DNA of 29,232 nucleotides from a virus. This document shows positions 7,069 through 15,748 of the stretch, in pieces (the stretch's first letter is position 1; every line of letters starts with the position of its first letter). Both the position numbers and the translations under genes were made by a program. Location: positions 1-29,232 of IMG/VR virus record IMGVR_UViG_3300025697_000105. The stretch is one strand, 5' to 3'. The notes under the pieces were generated by a model. It worked only from the letters and a program-made list of their open reading frames with translations. It had not been told where the DNA came from and did no database searches.

Positions 7069-7356
7069 ATGCCTAGTGGTGTTTATAAAAACAATAAGGG
7101 GAAAACTCTTTCTTCGGCTACTAAAAAGAAAATTAGTAAAAATCATTCAAGGCATAATTTAGGAAAACACCTTTCTATTGAAACCAAGAAAAAGATTAGT
7201 GATTCTAAAAGGGGTGGTAAAATGTCAGAAGAAACAAAGAGAAAGATTTCAGAGGCAAATTCAGGGAAGAAGAATTACAAGTGGATTTCTGACAGAAGCT
7301 TATTGAAAACTGACAGGCTAAAGGGGAAGAGAGAACGAAAAAAGACTTATCCCTAA
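7069..7356 (+). pseudogene. NUMOD3-repeat remnant of a homing endonuclease
   Basis: The 95-residue product is almost entirely NUMOD3-type DNA-binding units: three copies of the S-x-E/A-T-K-K-K-I-S pattern at about residues 13-28, 32-48 and 52-67 (for example LSIETKKKISDSKRGG and MSEETKRKISEANSG). In homing nucleases of the HNH and GIY-YIG classes such repeats flank a nuclease domain, and the tail YKWISDRSLLK is the kind of linker that leads into an HNH core. Here translation stops about 25 residues later, with no H-N-H or GIY-YIG residues. It is probably a truncated nuclease, though a free-standing DNA-binding protein cannot be excluded. It is strongly basic, unlike its neighbours, and starts 8 bases after the upstream stop. 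Confidence 0.75.
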
Positions 7357-7387
7357 ATTAAAAAGATTAGTATTAAGAAAATAATAT

Positions 7388-7990
7388 ATGGAAAATACAG
7401 AACTAACTACAGAGCAAAAAGATCAATTAAAAACATGGGCTGAGCAAAGAGATGCCTTTCTTCATGCTATTCAGGTTTTAAGAGTTGAAGAAGAAAAACT
7501 TCAGTCAATAAATAAAGACCTAGCGAACTCAAATTCTGACATTGAAAATAGGATGAATGTAATTAGTGGTCGTATTGAAGAATTAAAAATAAAAGAAAGT
7601 GAACTGCCAGAGGTAATCTCCAAGGAGGTTGCTTTTTTAGAATCAAAAAAAACTACATTAGAGTCAGAGATAATGAACCTTGGAAAAATATTAGTTATAT
7701 TGGAAAATCAAAAAGAAGGATTAGACTCTGATGTTAAAAATGCTTTAGCTACATTTGAGGTTATCAAAGGTGAAACACTTTTGTTAGATAAGGTTGTTGA
7801 CCGTGTTACTCAAGTAAGTAAAAAAAATTCGGATGAAATAGATTTGTTGGTAAAGAATTTAGCAGTAAGTCTTGAGGAAATTATAAATGTTAATAAAAAG
7901 AATGTTTTTGAGACAAATATAGTAATTGATAAAGTACCGAAGATGATTATGGAATGTCAAAAAAAAGGTTTAATAAATAAGAAAATATAA
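7388..7990 (+). CDS. Coiled-coil protein, 200 aa, unknown
   Basis: A predominantly alpha-helical, charged protein without membrane segments. Heptad-like spacing of Leu/Ile/Val is visible over most of its length (residues about 20-170, for example [20 protein letters not shown] and [20 protein letters not shown]), so it should form a long coiled-coil oligomer. The C-terminus is short and basic. It lies directly before the big collagen-like fibre gene with a 4-base gap, which would suit a fibre attachment or assembly-chaperone role, but no family is recognised. Confidence 0.75.
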   Translation: MENTELTTEQKDQLKTWAEQRDAFLHAIQVLRVEEEKLQSINKDLANSNSDIENRMNVISGRIEELKIKESELPEVISKEVAFLESKKTTLESEIMNLGKILVILENQKEGLDSDVKNALATFEVIKGETLLLDKVVDRVTQVSKKNSDEIDLLVKNLAVSLEEIINVNKKNVFETNIVIDKVPKMIMECQKKGLINKKI

Positions 7991-7994
7991 AAAT

Positions 7995-10043
7995 ATGGCA
8001 TATCTAGCAAATAAATTAGGCGACCCGAATAATTTAGGATGGTTTGCTACACCAGCAGCTCTTAATATTGCCTACCCAGTTGGTGCAGATGGTTATTTTG
8101 CTATGGTAGGTTCAACTGATTCAATATGGACTTGGGACTCAGATACTAGCGCTTGGGTTGATACTAAAACAACTGGACCAATAGGACCAACTGGCCCTAC
8201 AGGTTATACAGGTTACACTGGATATACAGGTTATACTGGAGCTGATTCAACTGTTATTGGTCCTACAGGTTATACAGGAAGCGGTGATACTGGTCCTACT
8301 GGTTATACTGGTTCTCAAGGAGAAACTGGTTATACAGGCTATACAGGAAGTGGTGATACTGGTCCTACTGGATATACTGGACTTCAAGGAGCAACAGGAT
8401 ACACTGGAGATACAGGAGCTGACTCAACAGTAACTGGTCCAACTGGTTACACTGGTCCAACTGGATATACTGGTGATTCAGGAACTGATTCAAATGTTAC
8501 AGGTCCTACTGGTTACACAGGTTCAACTGGATATACAGGTTATACTGGGCTAGCAGGAGCTGGCATTGATTGGAAAGGTACTTGGGAAATTGGAACAAAT
8601 TATGTTATTGATACTGGTGTTTATGATGCAGTTGCTTGGGAAGGTAATTCTTATATAACAAATATTGATGATAATATAGGTAACGAACCACCAGATGCTA
8701 CTTGGGATTTATGGGTAGCACAAGGTCCAACTGGTTATACAGGTCCAACTGGTTACACTGGTCCAACTGGTTACACTGGTCCAACTGGTTACACTGGCCC
8801 AACTGGTTATACAGGTGATTCTGGTACTGACTCTAATGTAACAGGATACACTGGTTATACTGGCTTCACAGGTTACACTGGTTATACTGGTTATACAGGT
8901 CCAGATGGTGGAACAGGACAATTTGGTGGTTACTCCGCTAAATGGAATTTTGATACCAGTACAGCAGCTGAAACAACTGATGATCCTGGAACTGGAGATA
9001 TAAGATTTAATAGCGCGACATCTTCAAGTGTTACAGAAATGGTTATTAGTCAGACTGATGCTGATAGTAATAATATGCAAGAGTTTCTACTTTCTTTAGT
9101 CGGTGCTGGAGCAGCAGAACCTGATTATGGATTTATAAAATTCTTTAGTGTTGCTACTCCTAATACTAAATTCTGGAATGGAAAAATTACTACGGTTGCT
9201 GATCAAGGAGATTATTTTTGGATAGAAGTTACATATATTACTCACGGTGGTGGTGACCCTCCATTTTCGAATGGGGATCCTATTGTTTTAACATTTTCTC
9301 CAAGAGGAGATATTGGTTATACAGGTTACACAGGTCCAATCGGTTCTACTGGCTATACTGGGTATACAGGTGATTCTGGTGCTGATTCAACGGTAACTGG
9401 TCCAACTGGTTATACAGGTTACACAGGCCCAATAGGTCCTACTGGCTACACAGGTGATGATGGAGCGGATTCTACAGTAACTGGTCCTACTGGCTATACT
9501 GGATATACCGGTTTTACAGGGTACACTGGTTATTCAGGAGCTGATTCAACAGTTATTGGTCCAACTGGTTATACTGGTCCAATTGGTCCTACTGGCTATA
9601 CAGGCGATTCTGGAGCTGATTCAACAGTTACTGGCTATACTGGCTATACTGGTTATACGGGTTATACTGGTCCTGAATCAGTGACTCTTACTAATACAGT
9701 TACTCTTACGAATAAAACAATTACAAATAGAGTATTAACATTTACTACGGATGCAACTCCAGAAGTGGATTCAGATGATTATGATGTGGTTACAATAACA
9801 GCACAAGATGCAGCAATTACAGATGTTGATATGGTTGGTACTGCTGAAACTAACTTTCAGAAAATAATATTTAGAATAAAAGATGATGGTACGGCAAGAG
9901 CAATAGCTTGGGGAGATGATTTTGAGGCAAAAGGAGTTGCGTTACCTACTACTACGGTTATAAGCAAGGTTCTTACGGTTGGATTTATTTATGACACTGT
10001 TACTGCAAAATGGGGATGTGTAGCAGTTGCTAATGAAATTTAA
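7995..10043 (+). CDS. Collagen-like tail/head fibre protein
   Basis: A 682-residue modular fibre. Residues 1-60 form an N-terminal anchor domain of the type seen in phage structural proteins ([19 protein letters not shown]). Three Gly-X-Y collagen segments follow at about 61-190, 244-312 and 438-560, dominated by GPT and GYT triplets. Between them are a small aromatic domain (192-240, [15 protein letters not shown]) resembling carbohydrate-binding CBM5/12-like modules, and a beta domain (313-437). Residues 561-682 form a C-terminal knob ([19 protein letters not shown]) of a kind used for trimerisation and receptor binding. It is almost certainly a trimeric surface fibre. The Thr-rich triplets are candidate O-glycosylation sites, relevant to the glycosyltransferase fusion at 12889. 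Confidence 0.85.
   Translation: MAYLANKLGDPNNLGWFATPAALNIAYPVGADGYFAMVGSTDSIWTWDSDTSAWVDTKTTGPIGPTGPTGYTGYTGYTGYTGADSTVIGPTGYTGSGDTGPTGYTGSQGETGYTGYTGSGDTGPTGYTGLQGATGYTGDTGADSTVTGPTGYTGPTGYTGDSGTDSNVTGPTGYTGSTGYTGYTGLAGAGIDWKGTWEIGTNYVIDTGVYDAVAWEGNSYITNIDDNIGNEPPDATWDLWVAQGPTGYTGPTGYTGPTGYTGPTGYTGPTGYTGDSGTDSNVTGYTGYTGFTGYTGYTGYTGPDGGTGQFGGYSAKWNFDTSTAAETTDDPGTGDIRFNSATSSSVTEMVISQTDADSNNMQEFLLSLVGAGAAEPDYGFIKFFSVATPNTKFWNGKITTVADQGDYFWIEVTYITHGGGDPPFSNGDPIVLTFSPRGDIGYTGYTGPIGSTGYTGYTGDSGADSTVTGPTGYTGYTGPIGPTGYTGDDGADSTVTGPTGYTGYTGFTGYTGYSGADSTVIGPTGYTGPIGPTGYTGDSGADSTVTGYTGYTGYTGYTGPESVTLTNTVTLTNKTITNRVLTFTTDATPEVDSDDYDVVTITAQDAAITDVDMVGTAETNFQKIIFRIKDDGTARAIAWGDDFEAKGVALPTTTVISKVLTVGFIYDTVTAKWGCVAVANEI
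8175..8564 (+). repeat. Collagen-like repeat region 1
   Basis: Imperfect 9-bp Gly-X-Thr units encoding about 43 triplets, mainly GPT and GYT, interrupted by short spacers such as GADSTV and GSGD. Synonymous codons for Gly, Pro, Tyr and Thr vary along the array (GGA/GGT, CCA/CCT, ACA/ACT), which keeps DNA identity below protein identity. Confidence 0.9.
8724..8930 (+). repeat. Collagen-like repeat region 2 with near-identical 18-mers
   Basis: Begins with tandem copies of GGTCCAACTGGTTACACT encoding GPTGYT, at least three of them identical, then a more divergent GYT run. The perfect copies suggest recent local expansion, in contrast to the more diverged segments 1 and 3. Confidence 0.9.
9306..9674 (+). 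repeat. Collagen-like repeat region 3
   Basis: Gly-X-Y array of about 40 triplets, mostly GYT with GPT and GPI, broken by a recurring spacer G(D/A)SGADSTVTG. The same spacer occurs in region 1, so the higher-order unit is a block of collagen triplets plus spacer, duplicated within the gene. Confidence 0.9.
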
Positions 10044-10047
10044 ATAT

Positions 10048-11151
10048 ATGGCTAGTCCAATTAAAAATTTAATAGAAGGCAAATTAGCAAATGAACGAGC
10101 TAGTTTTAAAGGCAAAGAAATCGCAAAGATTAAAAAGGTAGCTAAAGTTAAACGTACAAAATACGATATTGAAATTGTTGATATGAAAGAAATAGATGGT
10201 GGTGTGGAGGTATTTGCAAGAGCGTGGAATAAAGACGGACAAATAGGTTTTGGAAAAAATGGAACGATTGATATTGAACGCTTTATAATAATCAATCCAC
10301 CTATTTTAGTAGATGACCCTAATGGTGATATTATTAGAGAATGGATTGATATAGATACTGGAGAAAAAAAAATAAGAAAGTTAAGAGAAGATTTAAAAGA
10401 AGCAATTTTACAATCATTAGAACATACCATAAGTGTTAAGAAACAAGTTTTTGATGATAGTAAAATTGTAAGTGGTAAAATAGGCAATACTACAAGTACA
10501 TTTTATCCTGCGGCAGGAGCTAACAGTCCAGTTGACGGATTTGTTGAACGTTCTGTTACTAATGAATCATTTAGTACAATTCGTACAAGTGCTGGTACTG
10601 GAGCTAGTCCAACATATTTAGATTTACAACCATCAAAATTAATTTCAGGCAGTAGTTCAAATACTTTTAATAATCTAGCTCGTGGAATAGTTTTATTTAA
10701 TACCTCATCAATAGCTGTTGGAGATACAGTAAGCAGTGCAACACTTTCTTTATATGTAACAGCAAAAAGTAATACTGCTGGAGAAAGCAGTGCAAATGCT
10801 GGACTAAGACTTACGACCTCAACACCAGCTAATGATAATAATTTAGTTAATGCTGATTATGCAAATCTAGGAACAACTGCAATAGCTTCTGATATTCCTT
10901 ATGATTCAGTTACTACATCTGCTTATAATAATTTTTCATTAACTGATTTAACTAAAATATCACAAACAGCAAATTCAAAATTTGGTTTACGTTCTAAAGT
11001 TGATGCAGACAATGGAACACCTGCGTGGTCATCAGGAAATCGTTTTTCAATAAAGGCAAGTTCAGCAGATGTTTCAGGAACCATACAAGACCCTAAACTT
11101 GTAGTAGAGCATAGTGTAGGTGGCAATAGTAATTTCTTACCATTTTTTTAA
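10048..11151 (+). CDS. Adhesin-like protein with C-terminal DNRLRE-type domain
   Basis: The start chosen is ATG at 10048 (M-A-S-P-I-K), 4 bases after the collagen fibre stop and preceded by the TATATG context; upstream in-frame starts would overlap that gene. The product is 367 residues. Residues 1-145 are a charged N-terminal region with DIEIVDMKEIDGGVEVFARA and a helical segment (RKLREDLKEAILQSLEHTI), probably the virion anchor. Residues about 155-365 form a Ser/Thr/Asn-rich beta-sandwich region (FYPAAGANSPVDGFVERS, ARGIVLFNTSSI, ATLSLYV) resembling DNRLRE or carbohydrate-binding-like modules found in surface proteins. A host-binding virion role is likely. Confidence 0.65.
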   Translation: MASPIKNLIEGKLANERASFKGKEIAKIKKVAKVKRTKYDIEIVDMKEIDGGVEVFARAWNKDGQIGFGKNGTIDIERFIIINPPILVDDPNGDIIREWIDIDTGEKKIRKLREDLKEAILQSLEHTISVKKQVFDDSKIVSGKIGNTTSTFYPAAGANSPVDGFVERSVTNESFSTIRTSAGTGASPTYLDLQPSKLISGSSSNTFNNLARGIVLFNTSSIAVGDTVSSATLSLYVTAKSNTAGESSANAGLRLTTSTPANDNNLVNADYANLGTTAIASDIPYDSVTTSAYNNFSLTDLTKISQTANSKFGLRSKVDADNGTPAWSSGNRFSIKASSADVSGTIQDPKLVVEHSVGGNSNFLPFF

Positions 11152-11170
11152 ATAATATATTGTTCATTCG

Positions 11171-11213
11171 GGGGAATCCAGAAACAATACTACTATATAG
11201 CTGGCAATTCCCC
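11171..11213 (+). other. Interrupted hairpin between adhesin and holin-like genes
   Basis: GGGGAAT (11171-11177) pairs with ATTCCCC (11207-11213); inside it CCAG (11178-11181) pairs with CTGG (11201-11204), leaving a CA bulge and a 19-base loop. The 89-base gap around it is otherwise A/T-rich. T-rich sequence downstream is interrupted (TTGCCTTTCT), so termination would be partial. It marks the boundary between the fibre genes and the possible lysis genes. Confidence 0.55.
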
Positions 11214-11240
11214 TTGCCTTTCTAATAAATTAATTAATAT

Positions 11241-11624
11241 ATGTCTACCAAAGAAGAAGAATTAGAAACTAATGCGGCTTTAAAAGGTCATTTTAAGCCT
11301 AGTCCAGCTACTACAAACTTTATGGAAAAAACCACAGAAGAAATTACTAATATAAAAATAGATATGAAGGGAATGAAAAAAGATATAGGTTTTATTAAAG
11401 AAAGTCTTCAAAAACTTGAAAATAAATTAAGTAAATTTATTGATGAATGTCGGTCATCATTTCCTAATAAGAATGAATTTGATAAGTTTGAAGATGAAAC
11501 GAAAGATAGATTTGAGAAGTTAGAAAAGTTTATAACTAAAGTTATGTGGACCTCTGTTACTGGAGTACTTGGATTCCTTATTTCTATAATTTGGTTTTTA
11601 GTAGAACGCTTTGTTATTAATTAA
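11241..11624 (+). CDS. Coiled-coil protein with C-terminal membrane anchor, holin/XhlA-like candidate
   Basis: A 127-residue protein. Residues 28-100 are helical and heptad-like (TTEEITNIKIDMKGMKKDIG, FIKESLQKLENKLSKF), and a single hydrophobic span lies at about 101-121 (TSVTGVLGFLISIIWFL), near the C-terminus. This topology matches haemolysin XhlA-type proteins that work with holins in phage lysis, but also generic tail-anchored proteins. Immediately downstream are a 46-aa membrane peptide and a candidate cysteine peptidase, which together could form a lysis cassette. No signal peptide is seen. Confidence 0.6.
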   Translation: MSTKEEELETNAALKGHFKPSPATTNFMEKTTEEITNIKIDMKGMKKDIGFIKESLQKLENKLSKFIDECRSSFPNKNEFDKFEDETKDRFEKLEKFITKVMWTSVTGVLGFLISIIWFLVERFVIN

Positions 11625-11628
11625 TATT

Positions 11629-11769
11629 ATGTCAAGATATAAACGCAGACAAAATAAACCTTTAACTAACTCTAAAGAAAATGGAGATTTATTTGTTGCT
11701 TGTGGTAGTTGTGTTTTTATAATTTTATTTATAATAGTTCTAATATATATATGGAGAATAACATCTTAA
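11629..11769 (+). CDS. 46-aa single-pass membrane peptide
   Basis: A short gene starting 4 bases after its neighbour with the usual A/T leader (ATTAATATT before ATG). The product has a strongly basic N-terminus (MSRYKRRQNK) and one hydrophobic helix at about residues 21-41 (LFVACGSCVFIILFIIVLIY), so it should insert with the N-terminus in the cytoplasm. It overlaps the next gene by 19 bases, implying translational coupling. Holin or antiholin is a possible role by size, topology and context. Codon pattern and phasing look like a real gene. Confidence 0.6.
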   Translation: MSRYKRRQNKPLTNSKENGDLFVACGSCVFIILFIIVLIYIWRITS

Positions 11770-12863
11770 ACAATGGAGCGTTTGAAGGTCGTGAAGATAC
11801 TGACTTCGCTGGAGGTGTGTTGCCTTTTGAAGTAAGAATTGAAGATAGCAATTGGAATAAACCAGCGTATCTACCGACAGGGGAAATCCAAAAAGGTATT
11901 CACGGTGATAAATTGAATTGTGTTACTCAAAGTAATCACAATTCTTTTGAATTTCAGTTGAATCAAATGATTGATGTTGGAACTTTACCGATTGGTCATA
12001 TTAATTGGCTTAGAGAAAAAGGTTATTTTGATGATGCTGGTAAGATTAATTTTTCAGAAAAATATAACAGTATTCTTAATAAGACTGCTGAATATAAAGG
12101 TAACTGGTTTTATAAAGTTGCTAATGATGCTAGAGACAATGGATTGATTCCTCAACCAATGTTATTAGAAAAAGTTAATGAAGACTGGGATACTTATTAT
12201 AATAAAAAACAAATTACACAGGAGATGTTAGATCTTGGTAAAGAATTTTTAACTTTATTTAAAATTTCTTATGAGTGGGTGGATGATGTTAGCGTTGAAA
12301 ATCTTGTTAAGCAACTACAGCACGTACCACTTCAAGTTGTATTTCCAAGACACGCTGTAGTTGAAATAAAAAGTAAAGAAAATTTGATGAACTATTATGA
12401 TAGTTATAATCCTTATGTAAAAGAAAAGGCTCAAAATAAAATTACTTCTTATATGAAATTAGTAATTGATCCGATTATAAATTTACCAGAAGATATAAAA
12501 ATAATTAAAGATGCTAATTCTAAATCTGTTGGTATTTGGTACGGATGTAAAAATGAGGAAGAGCTAGTAACTAAAGCTACTGAAGCTGGTTTTCCTATCC
12601 CAAGAAATTCTGATGGTACATTAAATTGGGATATTTTAATTCAAGGCTTATTAACTTTAAATAAAAATAATATGATTAGTGAGACAATTAAAGGCTGGTT
12701 AGGTAAAAAAAAACCAGAAGAGACTCGAGTCGAGGAGGCTCCAGTCGAGGAGACTCCAGTCGAGGAGGCTCCAGTCGAGGAGACTCCAGTCGAGGAGGTT
12801 CCAGTCGAGGAGGCTCCAGTTGAGGATGCTCCAGTAGAAGAACATGTTCCAAGTTTTTTATAA
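11751..12863 (+). CDS. Papain-like cysteine peptidase candidate with acidic repeat tail
   Basis: The ATG at 11751 (M-E-N-N-I) is preferred over an upstream in-frame TTG because it has the TATATG context of this genome. The product is 370 residues. A Cys57 (KLNCVTQSNHN) at a helix start, His201 (FPRHAVVEI) heading a strand, and Asp217/Asn220 (YYDSYNPY) give the order and spacing of a papain-fold catalytic triad. I see no closer family match. Residues about 320-365 are a tandem PVEEAPVEET acidic tail, then a short VPSFL end. There is no signal peptide. It could be a peptidoglycan endopeptidase (lysin) or a virion protease; the lysin idea rests on the two membrane proteins just upstream. Confidence 0.55.
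   Translation: MENNILNNGAFEGREDTDFAGGVLPFEVRIEDSNWNKPAYLPTGEIQKGIHGDKLNCVTQSNHNSFEFQLNQMIDVGTLPIGHINWLREKGYFDDAGKINFSEKYNSILNKTAEYKGNWFYKVANDARDNGLIPQPMLLEKVNEDWDTYYNKKQITQEMLDLGKEFLTLFKISYEWVDDVSVENLVKQLQHVPLQVVFPRHAVVEIKSKENLMNYYDSYNPYVKEKAQNKITSYMKLVIDPIINLPEDIKIIKDANSKSVGIWYGCKNEEELVTKATEAGFPIPRNSDGTLNWDILIQGLLTLNKNNMISETIKGWLGKKKPEETRVEEAPVEETPVEEAPVEETPVEEVPVEEAPVEDAPVEEHVPSFL
12724..12842 (+). repeat. Tandem 15-bp units encoding PVEE(A/T)
   Basis: About eight in-frame units of the form GAGGCTCCAGTCGAG, with alternating GCT/ACT giving PVEEAPVEET. First units are nearly identical and the last two diverge (GTTGAGGAT, GTAGAAGAA). Acidic, extended tail; unrelated in sequence to the VEVKPK array but of similar character. 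Confidence 0.9.
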
Positions 12864-12888
12864 TTAATTAACATTTAACCGCAAATAA

Positions 12889-15744
12889 ATGAATAAACCA
12901 AAATTTTCAGTTGCACTCATTGCTAGAAATGAAGCTGTAACTCTTCCACGTCTAATAGGTTCTTTGAAAGAATTTCAAGACCGAGGTGGTGATATATGGG
13001 TACTCGATACAGGTTCAACTGATAACACAGTTGAAGTAGCAAGAGATTTAGGATGTAAAGTAGAAGTTGTTGGAGATAAATTTAGAATAAATATTGATGA
13101 AGATTTAGCCAACAAAATTAACTCAAAATTTATAATTGATGGTGAAGAATCAGCAGTGAAAGCTGGCGATTCTCTTTTTGACTTTGGTTCAGCTAGAAAT
13201 TACATATCTACTTTTCCGGACAATGATATGATTGCTACTCCTGATTGTGATGAGATTTTTACTAGATTTGATATTGATAAGTTAGACGAAGTTATAGGTG
13301 AAGGTTTTGAGCAATTAGAATACGAATTTGTTTTTTCTCACGACTTAGTCGGAAATCCAGTAATCAAATTTAAACATTGTAAATTTTATGATAGAAATAA
13401 AATGAAGTGGGCAGGTGTTATACATGAAGTTTTAAAAGGTTCAGCTAAAAGGATATATTTAGGAGAGGAAATTATTAAACTGGAACATTATCAAAATGTG
13501 AAAACTAATCGTTCTGGTTATCTTAGAGGTCTTGCTCTTGATTGTTATAACAATCCAGAGAACGATCGTAATTCTCATTACTTTGCTAGAGAAATGTTTT
13601 ATTTAGGAAGACATAAATCTGCAATAAAAGAATTTAAAAATCATATTTCAATGGGTAGATGGGGGACTGAAGCCGCACAATCGATGCTTTATATTGGTGA
13701 TTGTTATAAGAAGCTAGGTGAAATTGACGAAATGTTAAAATGGTATAGCAAGTCAGTGGAGAAAGAAGTGAGAAGAGAACCACTTATGCGTTTAGCTGAA
13801 TATTATTTTAGTAAAGAAATGTATCCGCAGGTAATAGCTTATTGTGAAGCAGCTTTATCTGTTACACAGTTACCTTTTTATTCGAATCATCAACCTTACT
13901 ACGAACATACGCCACATGAATTATTATATATTTCATATTGGTGGGTTAATAAAAAAGAGAAAAGCAAAGAGCATTATTTTAAAGCTTTAGCTTTTTTCCC
14001 TACTAATCCAAGATATATTTCTGATGGTAAATTTTATAATATTCCCACAAAATTAGATACTTATACAAAAAATATAAAAGATAATATTAATTTTTCATTT
14101 GTAAAAAGAGGTGATGGTGAAATAGCTTGTATGTCAGGGGAAACTGGAACTAATTGTGATGGTCACGATTACTCAGAAAAATTAGGAACTACATTAAAAG
14201 AATCATTTGAATTTTTAAAAGATAAAGCTGATATTGTAGAATGGACTGACCAAGTTAATTATAATATTTTACTTCATCGTAAAGATAATAATTTAGAAAA
14301 GTTAAAGGATTTCTGGATGGCGGTTAAAGAATCACCAAGAAGAAAAATCTTTATTGGGCCAGAACGGTTGTCTCAAGTTTGTGATTTGATTGGAGCATCT
14401 CAAATTATAGTCCCATTGGTTAATGCCTTTGAGACTATTGATAGTATTAATTTAGATATACAGGATGGAAATATACTTATATTTAGTTGTGGTATGCCGG
14501 CAAAAGTTTTGATTGCTATGGCGTTAACACAAAATAATAACATTACTTGTATTGATGCTGGTAGTTCTTTTGACCCAATGTTTATTGGTAAAACTAGAAC
14601 TGAGCAGGTTGACAAGGAAACATTAAGACGATTATATTTATACAGGCCAACACAAGATGAACTCGCAGTAAAGTTTAATATTCCTCAAGATTTACATCCA
14701 GAAAAAATGTATAAATTAAATCATATAACTGACAATGATAAAGTTATATATGATTTAGGTTGTTCAACATTTAAAACTTTAGATAGAGCTATTGGTGTAG
14801 ATATTGAGCAGAAAGAAGGCGTTGATATTGTTTCCAGTGTTGATGATTTACAAATGATAGAAGACAATTCAGTTGATGTTATTTTAGCAAGTCATGTATT
14901 AGAACATATGGAAGATACTAATAAAACTCTTTGTGAATGGAGACGTATATTAAAAGAAGATGGAAAAATAATTATAATACTTCCGGATGATGAATTTATT
15001 GATACTCTAAATCCTATGCTTAGTGGAGGTTGTCACAAGCAAGTTTTCACTAGAGATTCTTTGAAACAAATAATAGAAAGTATTCCTGGATTAGAAGTTG
15101 AAAAACTAGAAACTATAATGGAAAAATGGAGTTTTGGCGGGATCATTAGAAAACGAAGCTCTAAAATGCCTGTAGTTTCGTTTGTAATACCTACACTGGG
15201 TAGAGAGGAAGGCTTAATACGATGTTTAGAATCGATAGAAAATCTAAATTATCCAATTGATAAAATTGAAGTTATTGTAAAGCAGGACAGTTTTGAAGAT
15301 AGAACTGGCGTCCCAAAACTTCTAAAGCAAGGAGTAGAGGAGTCAACTGGTGAATGGATTGTGTTTGCTTCTAACGATGTTAAGTTTTCACCAGAGTCAA
15401 TTAATGAGGCTTTAGCCGTAGGTGAATTAGGCTATGTTGCTTTCAATACTGGGGAAGTTATACCGGACGAAGGAAATATTAATGAACATTTTATGATTAG
15501 GAAAGATATAATTGAAAAAATTGGTGAAGTTTTTGATACTGATTTTCATCATTGCGGTTGTGATAATTTACTTTGGGCTAAAATGAAAAAGTTAGGGATT
15601 GCTAAAAGAGCTGACAGAGCAATTGTTAATCATTATCATTGGACTAAAAATTCTGATAAATCTATGGATGAAACATATAAGTTAGGATGGTCTAAGGTCG
15701 TGGAGGATCGAGCGTTATTAGCTAAAAAATTAAAAGAATTATAA
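12889..15744 (+). CDS. Multidomain glycosyltransferase-methyltransferase fusion
   Basis: A 951-residue enzyme with at least five units. Residues 4-220: GT2-type GT-A fold with ARNE (12-15), DTGSTDNT (40-47) and a DxD-like Asp119-Cys-Asp121 that would bind metal and nucleotide sugar. Residues about 225-370: TPR-like helical repeats. Residues about 395-580: a domain with RGDGE (407-411) and IFIGP (487-491), the signature style of GT-D/DUF1792 glycosyltransferases. Residues about 600-740: class I SAM methyltransferase with YDLGCS (621-626) and HVLEHM (669-674), type 11-like. Residues 760-951: a second GT2 domain (VVSFVIPTLGREEG; SNDVKF). All motifs look intact. Lying between two collagen-like fibre genes, it probably builds a decorated glycan on virion proteins; host-surface modification is the alternative. 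Confidence 0.85.
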   Translation: MNKPKFSVALIARNEAVTLPRLIGSLKEFQDRGGDIWVLDTGSTDNTVEVARDLGCKVEVVGDKFRINIDEDLANKINSKFIIDGEESAVKAGDSLFDFGSARNYISTFPDNDMIATPDCDEIFTRFDIDKLDEVIGEGFEQLEYEFVFSHDLVGNPVIKFKHCKFYDRNKMKWAGVIHEVLKGSAKRIYLGEEIIKLEHYQNVKTNRSGYLRGLALDCYNNPENDRNSHYFAREMFYLGRHKSAIKEFKNHISMGRWGTEAAQSMLYIGDCYKKLGEIDEMLKWYSKSVEKEVRREPLMRLAEYYFSKEMYPQVIAYCEAALSVTQLPFYSNHQPYYEHTPHELLYISYWWVNKKEKSKEHYFKALAFFPTNPRYISDGKFYNIPTKLDTYTKNIKDNINFSFVKRGDGEIACMSGETGTNCDGHDYSEKLGTTLKESFEFLKDKADIVEWTDQVNYNILLHRKDNNLEKLKDFWMAVKESPRRKIFIGPERLSQVCDLIGASQIIVPLVNAFETIDSINLDIQDGNILIFSCGMPAKVLIAMALTQNNNITCIDAGSSFDPMFIGKTRTEQVDKETLRRLYLYRPTQDELAVKFNIPQDLHPEKMYKLNHITDNDKVIYDLGCSTFKTLDRAIGVDIEQKEGVDIVSSVDDLQMIEDNSVDVILASHVLEHMEDTNKTLCEWRRILKEDGKIIIILPDDEFIDTLNPMLSGGCHKQVFTRDSLKQIIESIPGLEVEKLETIMEKWSFGGIIRKRSSKMPVVSFVIPTLGREEGLIRCLESIENLNYPIDKIEVIVKQDSFEDRTGVPKLLKQGVEESTGEWIVFASNDVKFSPESINEALAVGELGYVAFNTGEVIPDEGNINEHFMIRKDIIEKIGEVFDTDFHHCGCDNLLWAKMKKLGIAKRADRAIVNHYHWTKNSDKSMDETYKLGWSKVVEDRALLAKKLKEL

Positions 15745-15748
15745 TTAT

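Noticed and set aside
8709-8921. Minus-strand Ser/Thr/Cys-rich frame opposite the collagen repeats
   Set aside because: It is the antisense shadow of the repeat array; the absence of stops follows from the repeated codons.
8175-9674. CRISPR-like array
   Set aside because: The regular repeats are in-frame collagen codons without unique spacers of constant length.
10027-10047. Earlier in-frame starts for the DNRLRE-like gene
   Set aside because: They would overlap the end of the collagen fibre gene; ATG at 10048 has the usual context and spacing.
9942-10487. Minus-strand frame of 181 codons across the fibre/adhesin junction
   Set aside because: It overlaps two well-supported plus-strand genes and reads as Ser/Ile/Leu-rich antisense noise.
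11696-11723. TTGCTT-N16-TATAAT as a promoter for the peptidase gene
   Set aside because: It lies inside the 46-aa membrane gene, whose T-rich hydrophobic codons easily create such matches, and the spacing is 16, not 17.
11709-11750. Upstream TTG start for the peptidase gene
   Set aside because: All other starts are ATG, and the ATG at 11751 has the standard TATATG context.
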